From assembly GCA_022793685.1 (NCBI GenBank), contig JAAWDI010000038.1:1-41407 (forward strand): a DNA stretch of 41,407 nt. The letters run 5' to 3'. The notes under the pieces were generated by a model. It was not told the DNA's origin. It made no database searches and saw nothing but the letters and a program-made list of their open reading frames with translations. Source of the stretch: Oscillospiraceae bacterium. Its GTDB lineage: Bacteria > Bacillota > Clostridia > Oscillospirales > Oscillospiraceae. Position numbers and translations under genes: made by a program. This document shows positions 31,641 through 40,616 of the stretch, piece after piece (position 1 is the stretch's first letter; each line of letters opens with the position of its first letter).

Positions 31641-32852
31641 ATGGCAAAACAACTGGAGCTGCTCTCGCCCGCAGGAGACCGTGAGCGGCTCCTGATGGCG
31701 GTGGCCTACGGCGCCGACGCCGTCTATCTGGCGGGCAACACCTTTGGTATGCGGGCCTTTGCCGGCAACTTTGACGACGAGGCCCTGCGCTCTGCCGTCT
31801 CCTTTGCCGCCGGTCACGGTGTGGCTGTCCACGTCACCGTGAACACTATGCCCCGCAACAGCGAGGTGGAGCGCCTCCCCGATTACCTCTCTTTTTTGCA
31901 GGAGATTGGCGTTTCCGCCGTGATTGTGGCCGACGTGGGAACGCTTTCCTTGGCCAAGCGGTACGCCCCCAAGGTGGCCGTCCACATCAGCACACAGGCC
32001 AGCGTGGTGAATTACCAGTCCGCGCGGGCATGGCACGAGTTGGGGGCGCAGCGAGTCATTCTGGCGCGGGAGCTGTCCATGGACGAGATTGCGGAAATAC
32101 GGGCAAAAGCGCCCGCCGCGCTGGAGCTGGAGTCCTTCGCCCACGGAGCCATGTGCGTCAGCTATTCCGGGCGCTGTGTGCTGTCCAACTACATGACGGG
32201 GCGGGACGCAAACCGGGGCGCCTGCGCCCAGCCCTGCCGCTACCGCTATGCGCTGGTGGAGGAGCAGCGCCCCGGCGAGTATTTTCCCGTGGTGGAGGAC
32301 GATTTCGGCGCTTACATCTTCAATTCCCGCGACCTGTGCATGATTGACCATGTGAAGGAACTGCTGGACGTGGGGCTGGACTCCATCAAACTGGAAGGCA
32401 GGGCCAAATCAGCCTACTACACCGCCATCGTCACAGGAGCCTACCGCCACGCCATCGACGCGGCGGCGGCCGGTGAACCCCTCTCCCCCATCTGGCGGAA
32501 TGAGGTGGAAAAGGTAAGTCACCGGCATTACTCCACCGGCTTCTATTACGGCCAGCCGGGGCAATTCACGGAGGACGCCCGCTATCTTCGGGACTGGCAG
32601 GTGGTAGCGGTGGTGGAGCGCTGCACCCCGGACGGCCTGGCCACCCTCACCCTGCGGAACAAATTTTCTGCCGGAGACCTGCTGGAGGTAGTCGGCCCCA
32701 ATGTGGAGCCGTTCCCGCTCACGGCAGAAGGGCTTGCCGACCAGTGGGGCGCGCCCTTGCAGGAGGTGCGCAAGCCCCAGATGCCCTTCACCATGCGCCT
32801 GCCGCGGCAGGTGCCGCCCCTCTCCCTCCTGCGCCGTCAGGTATCGGGGTAA
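31641..32852 (+). CDS. Peptidase U32 family protein, TrhP-like
   Basis: A 403-residue protein of the U32 family. The signature ESFAHGAMCVSYSGRC (164-179) and GACAQPC supply Cys172, 179, 195 and 199, the set that holds an Fe-S cluster in tRNA-hydroxylation protein TrhP (YegQ/YrrO). TrhP proteins make 5-hydroxyuridine at tRNA position 34 using prephenate; protease activity is doubtful for this branch. Residues 320-403 form a C-terminal beta domain. The last 16 bases overlap the end of the convergent CCA-adding enzyme gene. Confidence 0.85.
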   Translation: MAKQLELLSPAGDRERLLMAVAYGADAVYLAGNTFGMRAFAGNFDDEALRSAVSFAAGHGVAVHVTVNTMPRNSEVERLPDYLSFLQEIGVSAVIVADVGTLSLAKRYAPKVAVHISTQASVVNYQSARAWHELGAQRVILARELSMDEIAEIRAKAPAALELESFAHGAMCVSYSGRCVLSNYMTGRDANRGACAQPCRYRYALVEEQRPGEYFPVVEDDFGAYIFNSRDLCMIDHVKELLDVGLDSIKLEGRAKSAYYTAIVTGAYRHAIDAAAAGEPLSPIWRNEVEKVSHRHYSTGFYYGQPGQFTEDARYLRDWQVVAVVERCTPDGLATLTLRNKFSAGDLLEVVGPNVEPFPLTAEGLADQWGAPLQEVRKPQMPFTMRLPRQVPPLSLLRRQVSG

Positions 32853-33847
32853 CCGTCCAGCCCCAGTAGTTTTAAGAGAATTTCCCGCTGATTATCCTCT
32901 GGGTGGTGGGAGATATGTTCTGCCAGAGCGCGGCGGGCGTTCCCGATATCCGCCCCCCGCAAGCCGAGGGCGTAAAGCTCCCCTCCGGTGACGGCCAACC
33001 CTGCTATCAACTCATCTTCTGGATGGGCGATGCCCCGGCGAAGGGCGCGTTCCATGGGCAGCGCCTCCGGCGGAAAGCCGGTCAGTTGGCAGAACGCCCG
33101 CCAGCGGTGAATGGGGTCGGCGGGCGCTTCCTTTAGTGCACTCCAGTCCGCCGGATATTCCGGCTGAAACAAGTGGTTCAGCGCCCCTGCTCGGAGAAGC
33201 AGCTCCACCCTTTCGGGCGCGGGAGAAAGCAACAGCTTTTGCAGCTCCGCCTTCACCCGCTCGCCGGACAGCTTGGCCGTCAGATGGGCGCAGGCATACA
33301 TGGCACGCTCTGTCTCTGTTTCAATCACAAACCCAAGCTGGGCGGAAAACCGTGCCGCCCGCAGAATACGCAGGGCGTCCTCCTGAAAGCGCCTCTCCGG
33401 TTCGCCCACACAGCGTATCAGCTTGTCCCTGAGGTCGCGCCGCCCGCCAAAGGGGTCAATGTGCTCCCCTGTCACCGGACGGTAGGCCATGGCGCAGATG
33501 GTGAAATCCCGTCGGGATAAATCGGTTTCCACATCCACGCCGAATAACACCCTGTCTGGGTGGCGGCCGTCGGTGTATGCCCCCTCTCCGCGGAAGGTGG
33601 TCACCTCCACCGGAACGCCCTCCGTCAGCACCGTAACGGTGCCGTGCTTCAATCCGGTTGGTATTGTTTTTTCAAAGAGGGCCTCCACCTGCTGGGGAAG
33701 GGCGGAAGTGCACACGTCCCAGTCCTCCGGAGTACGGCCCAGCAGGGCGTCCCGCACCGCACCGCCCACCACGCACGCCATAAAGCCGACGTTCTCCAGC
33801 GTGCTGCAAAGGGTGAGCACAAAATCCGGCATTAAAATTTCTCCCAT
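32837..33847 (-). CDS. CCA-adding tRNA nucleotidyltransferase (poly(A) polymerase family)
   Basis: A 336-residue class II nucleotidyltransferase that adds or repairs the 3' CCA of tRNA. The head domain has VVGGAVRDALLGRTPEDWDV with the two metal-binding Asp residues of DWD, then RRDFTICAMAY and the ERRFQEDALRILRAARF motif. It is shorter than the roughly 400-residue Bacillus enzyme, so it lacks part of the tail. The ATG at 33847 follows AAGGAGG; an ATG at 33916 is open but lies over the shared promoter area. An A-adding-only enzyme cannot be excluded. Confidence 0.88.
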   Translation of the reverse strand: MGEILMPDFVLTLCSTLENVGFMACVVGGAVRDALLGRTPEDWDVCTSALPQQVEALFEKTIPTGLKHGTVTVLTEGVPVEVTTFRGEGAYTDGRHPDRVLFGVDVETDLSRRDFTICAMAYRPVTGEHIDPFGGRRDLRDKLIRCVGEPERRFQEDALRILRAARFSAQLGFVIETETERAMYACAHLTAKLSGERVKAELQKLLLSPAPERVELLLRAGALNHLFQPEYPADWSALKEAPADPIHRWRAFCQLTGFPPEALPMERALRRGIAHPEDELIAGLAVTGGELYALGLRGADIGNARRALAEHISHHPEDNQREILLKLLGLDGYPDT

Positions 33848-33909
33848 GAAGAACGCCTCCTTTCGGTATGACAGGGCCGCATTTCGGGCATAGTTGACCA
33901 CGGAAGGGC

Positions 33910-33938
33910 TTGCCAATCTTTCTCTGGTGCATTATAAT
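33910..33938 (+). promoter_or_regulatory. Promoter of murC
   Basis: TTGCCA (33910-33915), a 17-base spacer and TATAAT (33933-33938). The leader to murC is about 75 bases and contains a weak AAGATG...CATCTT stem. The ATTATA core can also read as a -10 on the minus strand for the CCA gene, but no good -35 accompanies it. Confidence 0.7.
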
Positions 33939-34020
33939 AAAATGATTTGAAGCATAAGATGTCGGGAAGCATCTTCTGTCCGCATCATTATAAACTGGAA
34001 AAAAGGGTGTGTAAACCCCT

Positions 34021-35403
34021 ATGGCTATCAACAATATCCATCACTATATCCGCCCCGGCTGCCACGCTCACCTTGTGGGTGTCGGCGGCGTGTCCATGGC
34101 TCCGCTGGCAGAGGTTCTGCACGGAATCGGAATGACCATCACCGGCTCTGATATGCACGAGAGCAAAACGGTGGAGCATCTGCGCTCGCTGGGCATTTCA
34201 GTCACCATCGGCCATTGGCCGGAGAGCGTTGCGGGCGCGGACGTCGTCATCCGCACCGCCGCCGTCCACGATGAGAACCCGGAAATCAAGGCCGCCCGCG
34301 ACGCGGGTATTCCGGTGTTTGAGCGGGCGCAGGCGTGGGGCTCCATCATGCGGGGGTATCAAAACGCGGTGTGCATCGCGGGCACCCACGGAAAGACCAC
34401 CACCACCTCCATGTCCACCTGCATCGCCATGGCCGCGCAGGTAGACCCCACGGTGATGATTGGCGGCACTCTGCCCGTACTGGGCGCCAACCATCGGGTG
34501 GGCAAGGGGGACACCATCATTTTGGAGTCCTGTGAATACTGCAACTCCTTCCTGTCCTTCTTCCCCACCGTCGCCGTCATTCTGAATGTGGAGGCCGACC
34601 ATCTGGATTTCTTCCACGACCTGGAGGACATCGAGCACTCCTTCCGCACCTTCGCAGAGCTGACGCCAAAGGACGGGCTGGTCATCGCCAACTGTGAGGA
34701 TGAGAACACCATGCACGCGTTGGAGGGGCTCGACCGCCCCCTGCTCACCTTCGGTTTGGAGCGAGGCGATGTACGCGCGGAAGGTCTGACCTTCCAAAAG
34801 GGCATGGCCGAATTTGACGTGGTGGCCGAGGGAAAGCGCTATACGCACGTCGCCCTTCAGGTGCCTGGCGTACACAATGTGAAAAACGCACTGGCCGCCG
34901 CCGCCGCCGCCTATGCCCTCCATATCCCCGGCGAAGCGGTGGCGCAGGGGCTGGGCGCGTTCAAGGGAGCGGGCCGCCGGTTTGAGCACAAGGGCTCCAT
35001 CAACGGCGCTGAAATCTATGACGATTACGCCCACCATCCCGCCGAGCTGAAGGCGCTGCTGGACACAGCCAAGACGCTGGGCTATCAGCGGGTGGTGTGC
35101 GCCTTCCAGCCCCACACCTACACCCGCACCAAAGCCCTGTTCCATGACTTTACTGAGGTGCTGCGGCAGCCCGACCTCACCCTGTTGGCGGAAATTTTCG
35201 CCGCCCGTGAGGACAACACCATCGGCATCTCCTCCAAGGACTTGGCGGAGCAAATTCCCGGCTCCCTCTACTTCCCTACCTTGGAGGAATTGACCGCTTA
35301 CCTGCGGGAAAATGCCCGCCCCGGCGACCTCATCCTCACCGTAGGCGCGGGGGACATTTACACCGTTGGCAATGCTTTGGCCCAACAAGCAAGCACCGTC
35401 TGA
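34021..35403 (+). CDS. murC: UDP-N-acetylmuramate-L-alanine ligase MurC
   Basis: A 460-residue Mur ligase that adds L-Ala to UDP-MurNAc in the cytosol. HLVGVGGVSMAPLAE binds the nucleotide sugar, GTHGKTTTT (121-129) is the ATP loop, and ADHLDFFHD, GVHNVKNALAAAAA and YDDYAHHPAELKA are standard Mur ligase blocks. Length is normal. Single-gene unit with its own promoter and terminator; the ribosome site is weak (AAGGG). Confidence 0.95.
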   Translation: MAINNIHHYIRPGCHAHLVGVGGVSMAPLAEVLHGIGMTITGSDMHESKTVEHLRSLGISVTIGHWPESVAGADVVIRTAAVHDENPEIKAARDAGIPVFERAQAWGSIMRGYQNAVCIAGTHGKTTTTSMSTCIAMAAQVDPTVMIGGTLPVLGANHRVGKGDTIILESCEYCNSFLSFFPTVAVILNVEADHLDFFHDLEDIEHSFRTFAELTPKDGLVIANCEDENTMHALEGLDRPLLTFGLERGDVRAEGLTFQKGMAEFDVVAEGKRYTHVALQVPGVHNVKNALAAAAAAYALHIPGEAVAQGLGAFKGAGRRFEHKGSINGAEIYDDYAHHPAELKALLDTAKTLGYQRVVCAFQPHTYTRTKALFHDFTEVLRQPDLTLLAEIFAAREDNTIGISSKDLAEQIPGSLYFPTLEELTAYLRENARPGDLILTVGAGDIYTVGNALAQQASTV

Positions 35404-35424
35404 CCATGATGAAACACGAAAAAG

Positions 35425-35457
35425 GACGCTATCCCGAAATGGGATAGCGTCTCTTTT
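35425..35457 (+). terminator. Terminator of murC
   Basis: An 11-base perfect stem (35425-35435 with 35441-35451, loop GAAAT) followed by a T-rich run to 35459. A-rich sequence on the other side may also stop the convergent lysA transcript. Confidence 0.85.
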
Positions 35458-35458
35458 T

Positions 35459-36721
35459 TCAGTCAAACAGCATGGTGGCGAAGTAATCCTCCGGCGTTTC
35501 CGCACGGCGGATGAGCTTCACGCTACCGTCCTCCCGCAGCAGAAGCTCTGCCGAGCGCAGCTTTCCATTGTACTGGTAGCCCATGGCAAAGCCGTGAGCG
35601 CCTGTGTCATGGATAACCAGCGTGTCCCCCTTATCTATCTTGGGCAACATCCGGTCAACAGCGAATTTGTCGTTGTTCTCGCACAGGGAACCGGTCACGT
35701 CGTACATATGGTCGCAGGGAGCGTCCTCCTTGCCCATAACGGTGATGTGGTGATATGCGCCGTACATGGCGGGCCGCATCAGGTTAGCTGCGCAGGCGTC
35801 CACCCCCACATACTCCTTGTAGGTGTGCTTCTCATGGATGGCCTTGGTCACAAGACAGCCGTAAGGGCCGAGCATGAAGCGGCCCAGTTCCGTGCAGATG
35901 GCCACATCTCCCATGCCCGCCGGTACCAAAATCTCCTCATATGCCTTGCGTACGCCCTCGCCAATCACGGCAATGTCGTTCTTCTGCTGCTCTGGACGGT
36001 AGGGGATGCCTATGCCGCCGGATAGGTTGATAAAGGCGATATGGCAGCCGGTCTCCTCCTTCAGCTCCACCGCGGTCTGGAACAGGATGCGGGCCAGCGC
36101 AGGGTAGTACTCGTTGGAGATGGTGTTAGAGGCCAGAAAGGCATGGATGCCGAAATGCTTCGCCCCCATCTCCTTCAGCTTGCGGAAGCCATCGGTCATC
36201 TGGGCGCGGGTGAAACCATACTTGGCCTCCCCTGGGTTGTCCATCACCTGAAAGCCCTCCTCGCTCTCACCAAGCGTAAAGGTGCCGCCAGGGTTAAAGC
36301 GGCAGGAGATGGTCTCCGGAATATAGCCGACGGTATCACGCAGAAAGTCAATGTGAGTGAAGTCGTCCAGATTGATGGTGGCCCCCAGCTTGGCGGCCAG
36401 CTCAAACTCCTCCGGCGGGGTGTTGTTGGACGAGAACATCATTTCCGGCCCCGTAAAGCCGCACCTGTCCGAAAGCATCAATTCCGTAAGAGAGGAGCAG
36501 TCCGTACCGCAGCCCTCTTCCCGCAGAATGTTCAGGATGGCCGGGGTGGGAGTCGCCTTAACGGCAAAAAATTCTTTATAGCCCACATTCCACGCAAACG
36601 CCGCCTTGAGGGCGCGGGCGTTCTCCCGGATGCCCCGCTCGTCGTAAAGATGAAAAGGCGTGGGGTACTGGGCCGTGATAGCATCCAGCTGGTCTTTGGT
36701 CACGAATGTCTTTTTCTCCAT
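35459..36721 (-). CDS. lysA: Diaminopimelate decarboxylase-type enzyme
   Basis: A 420-residue PLP-dependent decarboxylase of the fold III/alanine racemase-like family. Lys55 in FFAVKATPTP is the PLP lysine. GCGTDCSSLTEL, HAFLAS in place of the usual HIGS, NLSGGIGIPY, CTELGRFM and the C-terminal VHDTGAHGFAM follow. It makes lysine from meso-diaminopimelate, the last step of lysine synthesis, although carboxynorspermidine decarboxylases are close relatives. AGGTGTG precedes the ATG. Single-gene unit. Confidence 0.85.
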   Translation of the reverse strand: MEKKTFVTKDQLDAITAQYPTPFHLYDERGIRENARALKAAFAWNVGYKEFFAVKATPTPAILNILREEGCGTDCSSLTELMLSDRCGFTGPEMMFSSNNTPPEEFELAAKLGATINLDDFTHIDFLRDTVGYIPETISCRFNPGGTFTLGESEEGFQVMDNPGEAKYGFTRAQMTDGFRKLKEMGAKHFGIHAFLASNTISNEYYPALARILFQTAVELKEETGCHIAFINLSGGIGIPYRPEQQKNDIAVIGEGVRKAYEEILVPAGMGDVAICTELGRFMLGPYGCLVTKAIHEKHTYKEYVGVDACAANLMRPAMYGAYHHITVMGKEDAPCDHMYDVTGSLCENNDKFAVDRMLPKIDKGDTLVIHDTGAHGFAMGYQYNGKLRSAELLLREDGSVKLIRRAETPEDYFATMLFD

Positions 36722-36772
36722 CAGTCACACCTGATTTCTCTTTGAATGGCCGCCGCTTCGGGCGTTTGTTCC

Positions 36773-36801
36773 ATTATAGCGGACAAAGGCAAGCCATGCA
36801 A
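36773..36801 (-). promoter_or_regulatory. Promoter of lysA
   Basis: On the minus strand TTGCAT (36796-36801), a 17-base spacer and a consensus TATAAT (36773-36778), 52 bases upstream of the start. Confidence 0.75.
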
Positions 36802-36803
36802 GC

Positions 36804-36836
36804 AAAAAACAAGGCGGAGCGTTGTGCTCCGCCTTG
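36804..36836 (-). terminator. Terminator of the alcohol dehydrogenase gene
   Basis: An 11-base perfect stem (36810-36820 with 36826-36836, loop GTTGT) followed on the minus strand by six T (36804-36809). It ends two bases before the -35 box of lysA, so the two elements are packed together. Confidence 0.85.
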
Positions 36837-36856
36837 TGCAACCTGCCACGCAGACC

Positions 36857-38023
36857 TCAATATTCGTACATGCCGCGGAGTATGCCCTCCACAACCTCGG
36901 TTGTGGCCTCCACCGGCGCATTGGGCAGTAACCGACCATCCGCCATGATTTGGGGCAGTGTCTTTTTCACCTCGTCAAAGCTGAGACCCAACTCCTTCAG
37001 GGATTGAACGCCCATCTCCCGGTTGCGGTTCTCAATAGCGGCGGCGATGGCCTCGCCCACCGTGGGAGAAGCCGCGTCCAGCTTCATTTTTTCCGCAATC
37101 AGTCGAAGCTCCCGCTCCGCCTCCGGTGCGTGGGCGATGGCCCGCACCGTAGGCGGCAGCGCCAACGCACAGGTTTGGCCGTGGGCGATGTGAAACATCC
37201 CGCCCACCGGCTGGCCCACAGCATGGCCCAGATGCCGCAGGGTCTCCACGCCGATGGCATAGCTGGCCGCCAGCAGCAGTTCCCCTCTGGCCTCTAAATC
37301 CTTGCCGTCCGCCAGCACTTTGGGCAGGCTCCGCCAGATGTACTCCACCGCCTGTCCGCAGAATAGGTCGGAGCGCGGCGAGCGCAGCTTGCCCGTCATG
37401 CCCTCGATGGCGTGAGCCAGTGCGTCCATGGCGGTGGTGTAGGTGAGCATGGGCGGCAGGCCCACCGTCAGCTCTGGGTCAAGGATGACCAGTTCCGCAG
37501 TCTTGGGGCCGAAAAAGGGGCCGCCCTTTACGTTGGTCTTGGTATTCAGCAGCGGTCCACCGGCGGACATCTCCGCGCCGGTGCCAGCCGTGGTGGGAAC
37601 GCAGACGAGCTTGACCGCCTGAAGCTGCTCCTCTGTCAGCGGGACGAACCCCTTTTCCTGACAGGCGGAAAACGGTATGTCCGCGCATTGACTGTAAAGC
37701 GCCGCCGCCCGTGCGGTGTCGATGGCGCTGCCGCCGCCGATGGCCGCCACACAGTCGGCGCCGCAGTCTGCGATAGCCTTGCCCAGCCGCTCCACCACAT
37801 AGTCGGGCGACTCCGGCTCTGCATTCTGGAAGTGCTCCACCGCAATGCCTTCCGCCTCTAATGTTTTGAAAATACGGTCAGCCTCGCCGCTGCGGGCCAG
37901 ATGGCCGCCGTAAACCGCCATCACCCGCTTGACGCCCATGGCGGCGCACTGTGCGCCCAACTCCAGCGCCGTCCCCGCGCCAAACAGCATTCGCGGCCAC
38001 TGTTGTGTGAAAAATCGATTCAT
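36857..38023 (-). CDS. Iron-containing alcohol dehydrogenase
   Basis: A 388-residue group III alcohol dehydrogenase using NAD(P)H and a divalent metal. AIGGGSAIDTAR (94-105) binds the dinucleotide. Asp200, His204, His267 and His281 reproduce the metal ligand spacing of Escherichia coli FucO exactly (4, 63 and 14). It interconverts an alcohol and an aldehyde or ketone; the substrate is unknown. The ATG at 38023 is preceded by AAGGGGAGAGG and a good promoter. The gene stands alone, about 32 kb from the aldehyde oxidoreductase. Confidence 0.9.
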   Translation of the reverse strand: MNRFFTQQWPRMLFGAGTALELGAQCAAMGVKRVMAVYGGHLARSGEADRIFKTLEAEGIAVEHFQNAEPESPDYVVERLGKAIADCGADCVAAIGGGSAIDTARAAALYSQCADIPFSACQEKGFVPLTEEQLQAVKLVCVPTTAGTGAEMSAGGPLLNTKTNVKGGPFFGPKTAELVILDPELTVGLPPMLTYTTAMDALAHAIEGMTGKLRSPRSDLFCGQAVEYIWRSLPKVLADGKDLEARGELLLAASYAIGVETLRHLGHAVGQPVGGMFHIAHGQTCALALPPTVRAIAHAPEAERELRLIAEKMKLDAASPTVGEAIAAAIENRNREMGVQSLKELGLSFDEVKKTLPQIMADGRLLPNAPVEATTEVVEGILRGMYEY

Positions 38024-38048
38024 GTCCCTCTCCCCTTTCCTGCTCTTA

Positions 38049-38077
38049 AGTATAGAGGAATCCACCGCCGCCGTCAA
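38049..38077 (-). promoter_or_regulatory. Promoter of the alcohol dehydrogenase gene
   Basis: On the minus strand TTGACG (38072-38077), a 17-base spacer and TATACT (38049-38054), 25 bases upstream of the ATG. Confidence 0.75.
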
Positions 38078-38103
38078 ATTTTGGTTTATGATGAGCATAT
38101 CAG

Positions 38104-38141
38104 AAAAGCGGAGCGGCCATCTCTATGGCGCGCCCCGCTTT
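38104..38141 (-). terminator. Terminator of the cysK-metY operon
   Basis: On the minus strand AAAGCGGGGCGCGCC pairs imperfectly with GGCCGCTCCGCTTTT around an 8-base loop, ending in four T. It lies 14 bases after the metY stop and 27 bases before the next promoter. Confidence 0.65.
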
Positions 38142-38154
38142 ATCATTCCACCCT

Positions 38155-39438
38155 TTATCTCACAGCAGCAAAGCCCTTTTCCAAGTCGGCCAGAATGTCG
38201 TCGATGTGCTCTGTGCCGATGGACAGGCGAATGGTATTTGGCTTGATGCCCTGCTCCAGAAGCTCCTCGGCGCTGAGCTGGGAGTGGGTTGTGGTGGCGG
38301 GGTGAATGACCAAAGATTTTACGTCCGCCACGTTGGCCAGCAGGGAGAATATTTCCAGATTGTCGATAAACCTGTGGGCCTCCTCTTGACCGCCCTTGAT
38401 TTCAAAGGTGAAGATAGACGCGCCGCCGTTGGGGAAATATTTCTCATACAGGGTATGGTCCGGATGCTCCGGCAGACTGGGGTGGTTCACTTTCTCCACC
38501 TGCGGGTGTCCGGAGAGATACTCCACCACCTTTTTGGCGTTCTCTGCATGGCGCTCCAGCCGCAGGGAGAGGGTCTCCACCCCCTGAAGCAGAAGGAACG
38601 CGTTGAACGGGGAAATGGCCGCCCCTGTGTCACGCAGGAGAATGGCGCGAATGTAGGTGACAAAGGCGGCGGGACCGGCCGCTTCTGCGAAGCTGACGCC
38701 GTGATAGCTGGGGTTCGGCTCTGCAATGGGGGCGTATTTTCCGCTGGCCTTCCAGTCAAATTTGCCGGAGTCCACAATGACGCCGCCCAGCGTGGTGCCG
38801 TGGCCGCCGATGAATTTCGTGGCCGAATGAACAACGATGTCCGCCCCATGCTCAATAGGACGAATGAGATAGGGGGTACCGAAGGTATTGTCAATCACCA
38901 GCGGCAGGCCGTGGGCGTGGGCAATCTCCGCAATGGCGTCAATGTCGGGGATGTCGGAGTTGGGATTGCCCAGCGTCTCCAAATAGATGGCCTTGGTATT
39001 GGGGCGGATGGCGGCGGCGACCTCCTGCAAATTGTGGGCGTCCACAAAGGTGGCGGTGACGCCGAACTGCGGCAGGGTGTGCGCCAGCAGGTTGTAGCTG
39101 CCGCCATAGATGGTCTTCTGGGCCACAATGTGGTCTCCCGCCTGGGCCAGCGCTTGAAGGGTATAGGTAATCGCCGCCGCGCCGGAGGCGGTGGCCAGCG
39201 CCGCCGTGCCGCCCTCCAAGGCCGCGATGCGCTTCTCCAGCACATCCTGCGTGGAGTTGGTCAGTCGGCCATAAATATTGCCCGCGTCCGCCAAACCGAA
39301 CCGGGCGGCGGCGTGGGCGGAGTCGCGGAACACATAGCTGGTGGTCTGGTAAATGGGCACTGCCCGCGCGTCGGTGGCAGGGTCTGGCCGCTCCTGTCCG
39401 ACATGAAGCTGAAGGGTCTCAAATTTATAGTTGCGCAT
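38155..39438 (-). CDS. metY: O-acetylhomoserine sulfhydrylase
   Basis: A 427-residue PLP enzyme of the Cys/Met metabolism family, which makes homocysteine from O-acetylhomoserine and sulfide. The PLP lysine is Lys208 in VHSATKFIGGHG. YQTTSYVF, YGRLTNSTQ, ETLGNPNSDIPD and LVIHPATTTH are characteristic of the sulfhydrylase branch and argue against cystathionine lyase. It follows cysK by 58 bases with no terminator, so the two form a sulfur-assimilation operon. Confidence 0.9.
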   Translation of the reverse strand: MRNYKFETLQLHVGQERPDPATDARAVPIYQTTSYVFRDSAHAAARFGLADAGNIYGRLTNSTQDVLEKRIAALEGGTAALATASGAAAITYTLQALAQAGDHIVAQKTIYGGSYNLLAHTLPQFGVTATFVDAHNLQEVAAAIRPNTKAIYLETLGNPNSDIPDIDAIAEIAHAHGLPLVIDNTFGTPYLIRPIEHGADIVVHSATKFIGGHGTTLGGVIVDSGKFDWKASGKYAPIAEPNPSYHGVSFAEAAGPAAFVTYIRAILLRDTGAAISPFNAFLLLQGVETLSLRLERHAENAKKVVEYLSGHPQVEKVNHPSLPEHPDHTLYEKYFPNGGASIFTFEIKGGQEEAHRFIDNLEIFSLLANVADVKSLVIHPATTTHSQLSAEELLEQGIKPNTIRLSIGTEHIDDILADLEKGFAAVR

Positions 39439-39496
39439 GGTGATACCTCTTTCCTGCCTTGTGTTTTATTCTGCCGCAGCAGCTTTCTGCCGCCCC

Positions 39497-40429
39497 TTAT
39501 TCCGCGAACAGCGACGTGGACAGGTAGCGGTCGCCGGTGTCGGGGAGAAGCGTTACAATGGTCTTGCCTCTGTTCTCAGACCGCTTGGCCAGTTGAATGG
39601 CCGCCCAAACCGCCGCCCCTGAAGAAATGCCCACCAGCACGCCCTCCGCCTTGCCCACCTGCTTTCCGGCGGCAAAAGCGTCGTCGTTTTCCACGGCGAT
39701 GACTTCATCGTATATCTTTGTATTCAACACCTCAGGGACAAAGTCCGCGCCGATGCCCTGAATTTTGTGGCTTCCGGAAAACCCTTTGCTCAGCACCGGG
39801 GAAGAGGCAGGCTCCACCGCAACAATTTGGATTGCGGGGTTTTTGCTTTTCAGGTACTCGCCGGTTCCGGTAATGGTGCCGCCCGTTCCCACACCGGCAA
39901 CAAAAATGTCCACCTTGCCGTCCGTATCCGCCCAAATTTCCGGGCCAGTGGTCGCCTTGTGGGCCGCGGGGTTGGCGGGGTTTACAAACTGACCAGGAAT
40001 AAAACTGCTGGGAATTTCCTTCGCCAGCTCCTCCGCCTTGGCGATTGCGCCCGACATGCCTTTCGTTCCCTCGGTCAGCACCAGCTCCGCGCCATAGGCC
40101 TTCATCAGCTGGCGGCGCTCCACGCTCATGGTCTCCGGCATGACGATGATGATGTGGTAGCCACGGGCGGCCGCCACAGAGGCCAGCCCAATGCCGGTGT
40201 TGCCGGAAGTCGGCTCAATGATGACGGAATCTGGCTTCAGCAGGCCCTTGGCCTCAGCATCGTCAAGCATGGCCTTGGCCACGCGGTCTTTCACACTGCC
40301 CGCGGGGTTGAAATACTCCAGCTTTGCCAGCAGCCTCGCCTCCAAGCCCTCCTGCTTTTCAATATGGACCAGCTCCAAAAGGGGGGTATTGCCAATCAGC
40401 TGGTCGGCAGATGTATAGATGTTGCTCAT
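39497..40429 (-). CDS. cysK: O-acetylserine sulfhydrylase (cysteine synthase A)
   Basis: A 310-residue PLP enzyme that makes cysteine from O-acetylserine and sulfide. The PLP lysine is Lys47 in NPAGSVKDR; the substrate loop is [18 protein letters not shown] binds the PLP phosphate. Length is typical of CysK. The ATG at 40429 follows GAGGAGG; a TTG at 40537 is open but lies on the -35 box. Transcribed with metY and divergent from an Rrf2 regulator. Confidence 0.93.
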   Translation of the reverse strand: MSNIYTSADQLIGNTPLLELVHIEKQEGLEARLLAKLEYFNPAGSVKDRVAKAMLDDAEAKGLLKPDSVIIEPTSGNTGIGLASVAAARGYHIIIVMPETMSVERRQLMKAYGAELVLTEGTKGMSGAIAKAEELAKEIPSSFIPGQFVNPANPAAHKATTGPEIWADTDGKVDIFVAGVGTGGTITGTGEYLKSKNPAIQIVAVEPASSPVLSKGFSGSHKIQGIGADFVPEVLNTKIYDEVIAVENDDAFAAGKQVGKAEGVLVGISSGAAVWAAIQLAKRSENRGKTIVTLLPDTGDRYLSTSLFAE

Positions 40430-40497
40430 GACAGTATGCCTCCTCACTGCCCGCGCCGATGGCATGGTCAGTTTTTCTATTACCAATTTTTCAAGTG

Positions 40498-40506
40498 GGT
40501 TTATAT
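40498..40506. promoter_or_regulatory. Rrf2-type half-site beside the cysK -10 box
   Basis: GGTTTATAT on the plus strand, identical over nine bases to the right arm of the inverted repeat at 40571-40599. In the cysK direction a degenerate partner arm TGGTAATA (40477-40484) follows at the same 13-base spacing and matches 5 of 8 positions. Confidence 0.5.
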
Positions 40507-40508
40507 GG

Positions 40509-40537
40509 ATTATATGCCCGCCCCTGCCGTTTGTCAA
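40509..40537 (-). promoter_or_regulatory. Promoter of the cysK-metY operon
   Basis: On the minus strand a full consensus TTGACA (40532-40537), a 17-base spacer and TATAAT (40509-40514). The leader to the cysK ATG is about 75 bases. Confidence 0.85.
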
Positions 40538-40561
40538 TAGAATTTCCGATAAATATTTCGG

Positions 40562-40590
40562 TTGATTTCCTATAAACCGCGCTGTATAAT
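40562..40590 (+). promoter_or_regulatory. Promoter of the Rrf2 regulator gene
   Basis: TTGATT (40562-40567), a 17-base spacer and TATAAT (40585-40590). Its -35 box is 24 bases from that of the divergent cysK promoter. Confidence 0.8.
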
Positions 40591-40599
40591 AGGTTTATA
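40571..40599. promoter_or_regulatory. Perfect inverted repeat over the Rrf2 gene promoter, likely operator
   Basis: TATAAACC (40571-40578) and GGTTTATA (40592-40599) are perfect 8-base arms separated by 13 bases that contain the -10 box. A 29-base dyad overlapping the promoter of its own gene is what an autoregulated Rrf2 dimer would use. Confidence 0.65.
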
Positions 40600-40616
40600 T
40601 CAGGCGGAGGTGCGCT

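Noticed and set aside
30708-32351. A 547-codon minus-strand frame.
   Set aside because: It runs across the opposite strand of two clear genes (mltG and U32) and through the terminator between them.
38125-39702. A 525-codon plus-strand frame.
   Set aside because: Opposite metY and the end of cysK; composition and lack of motifs mark it as a shadow.
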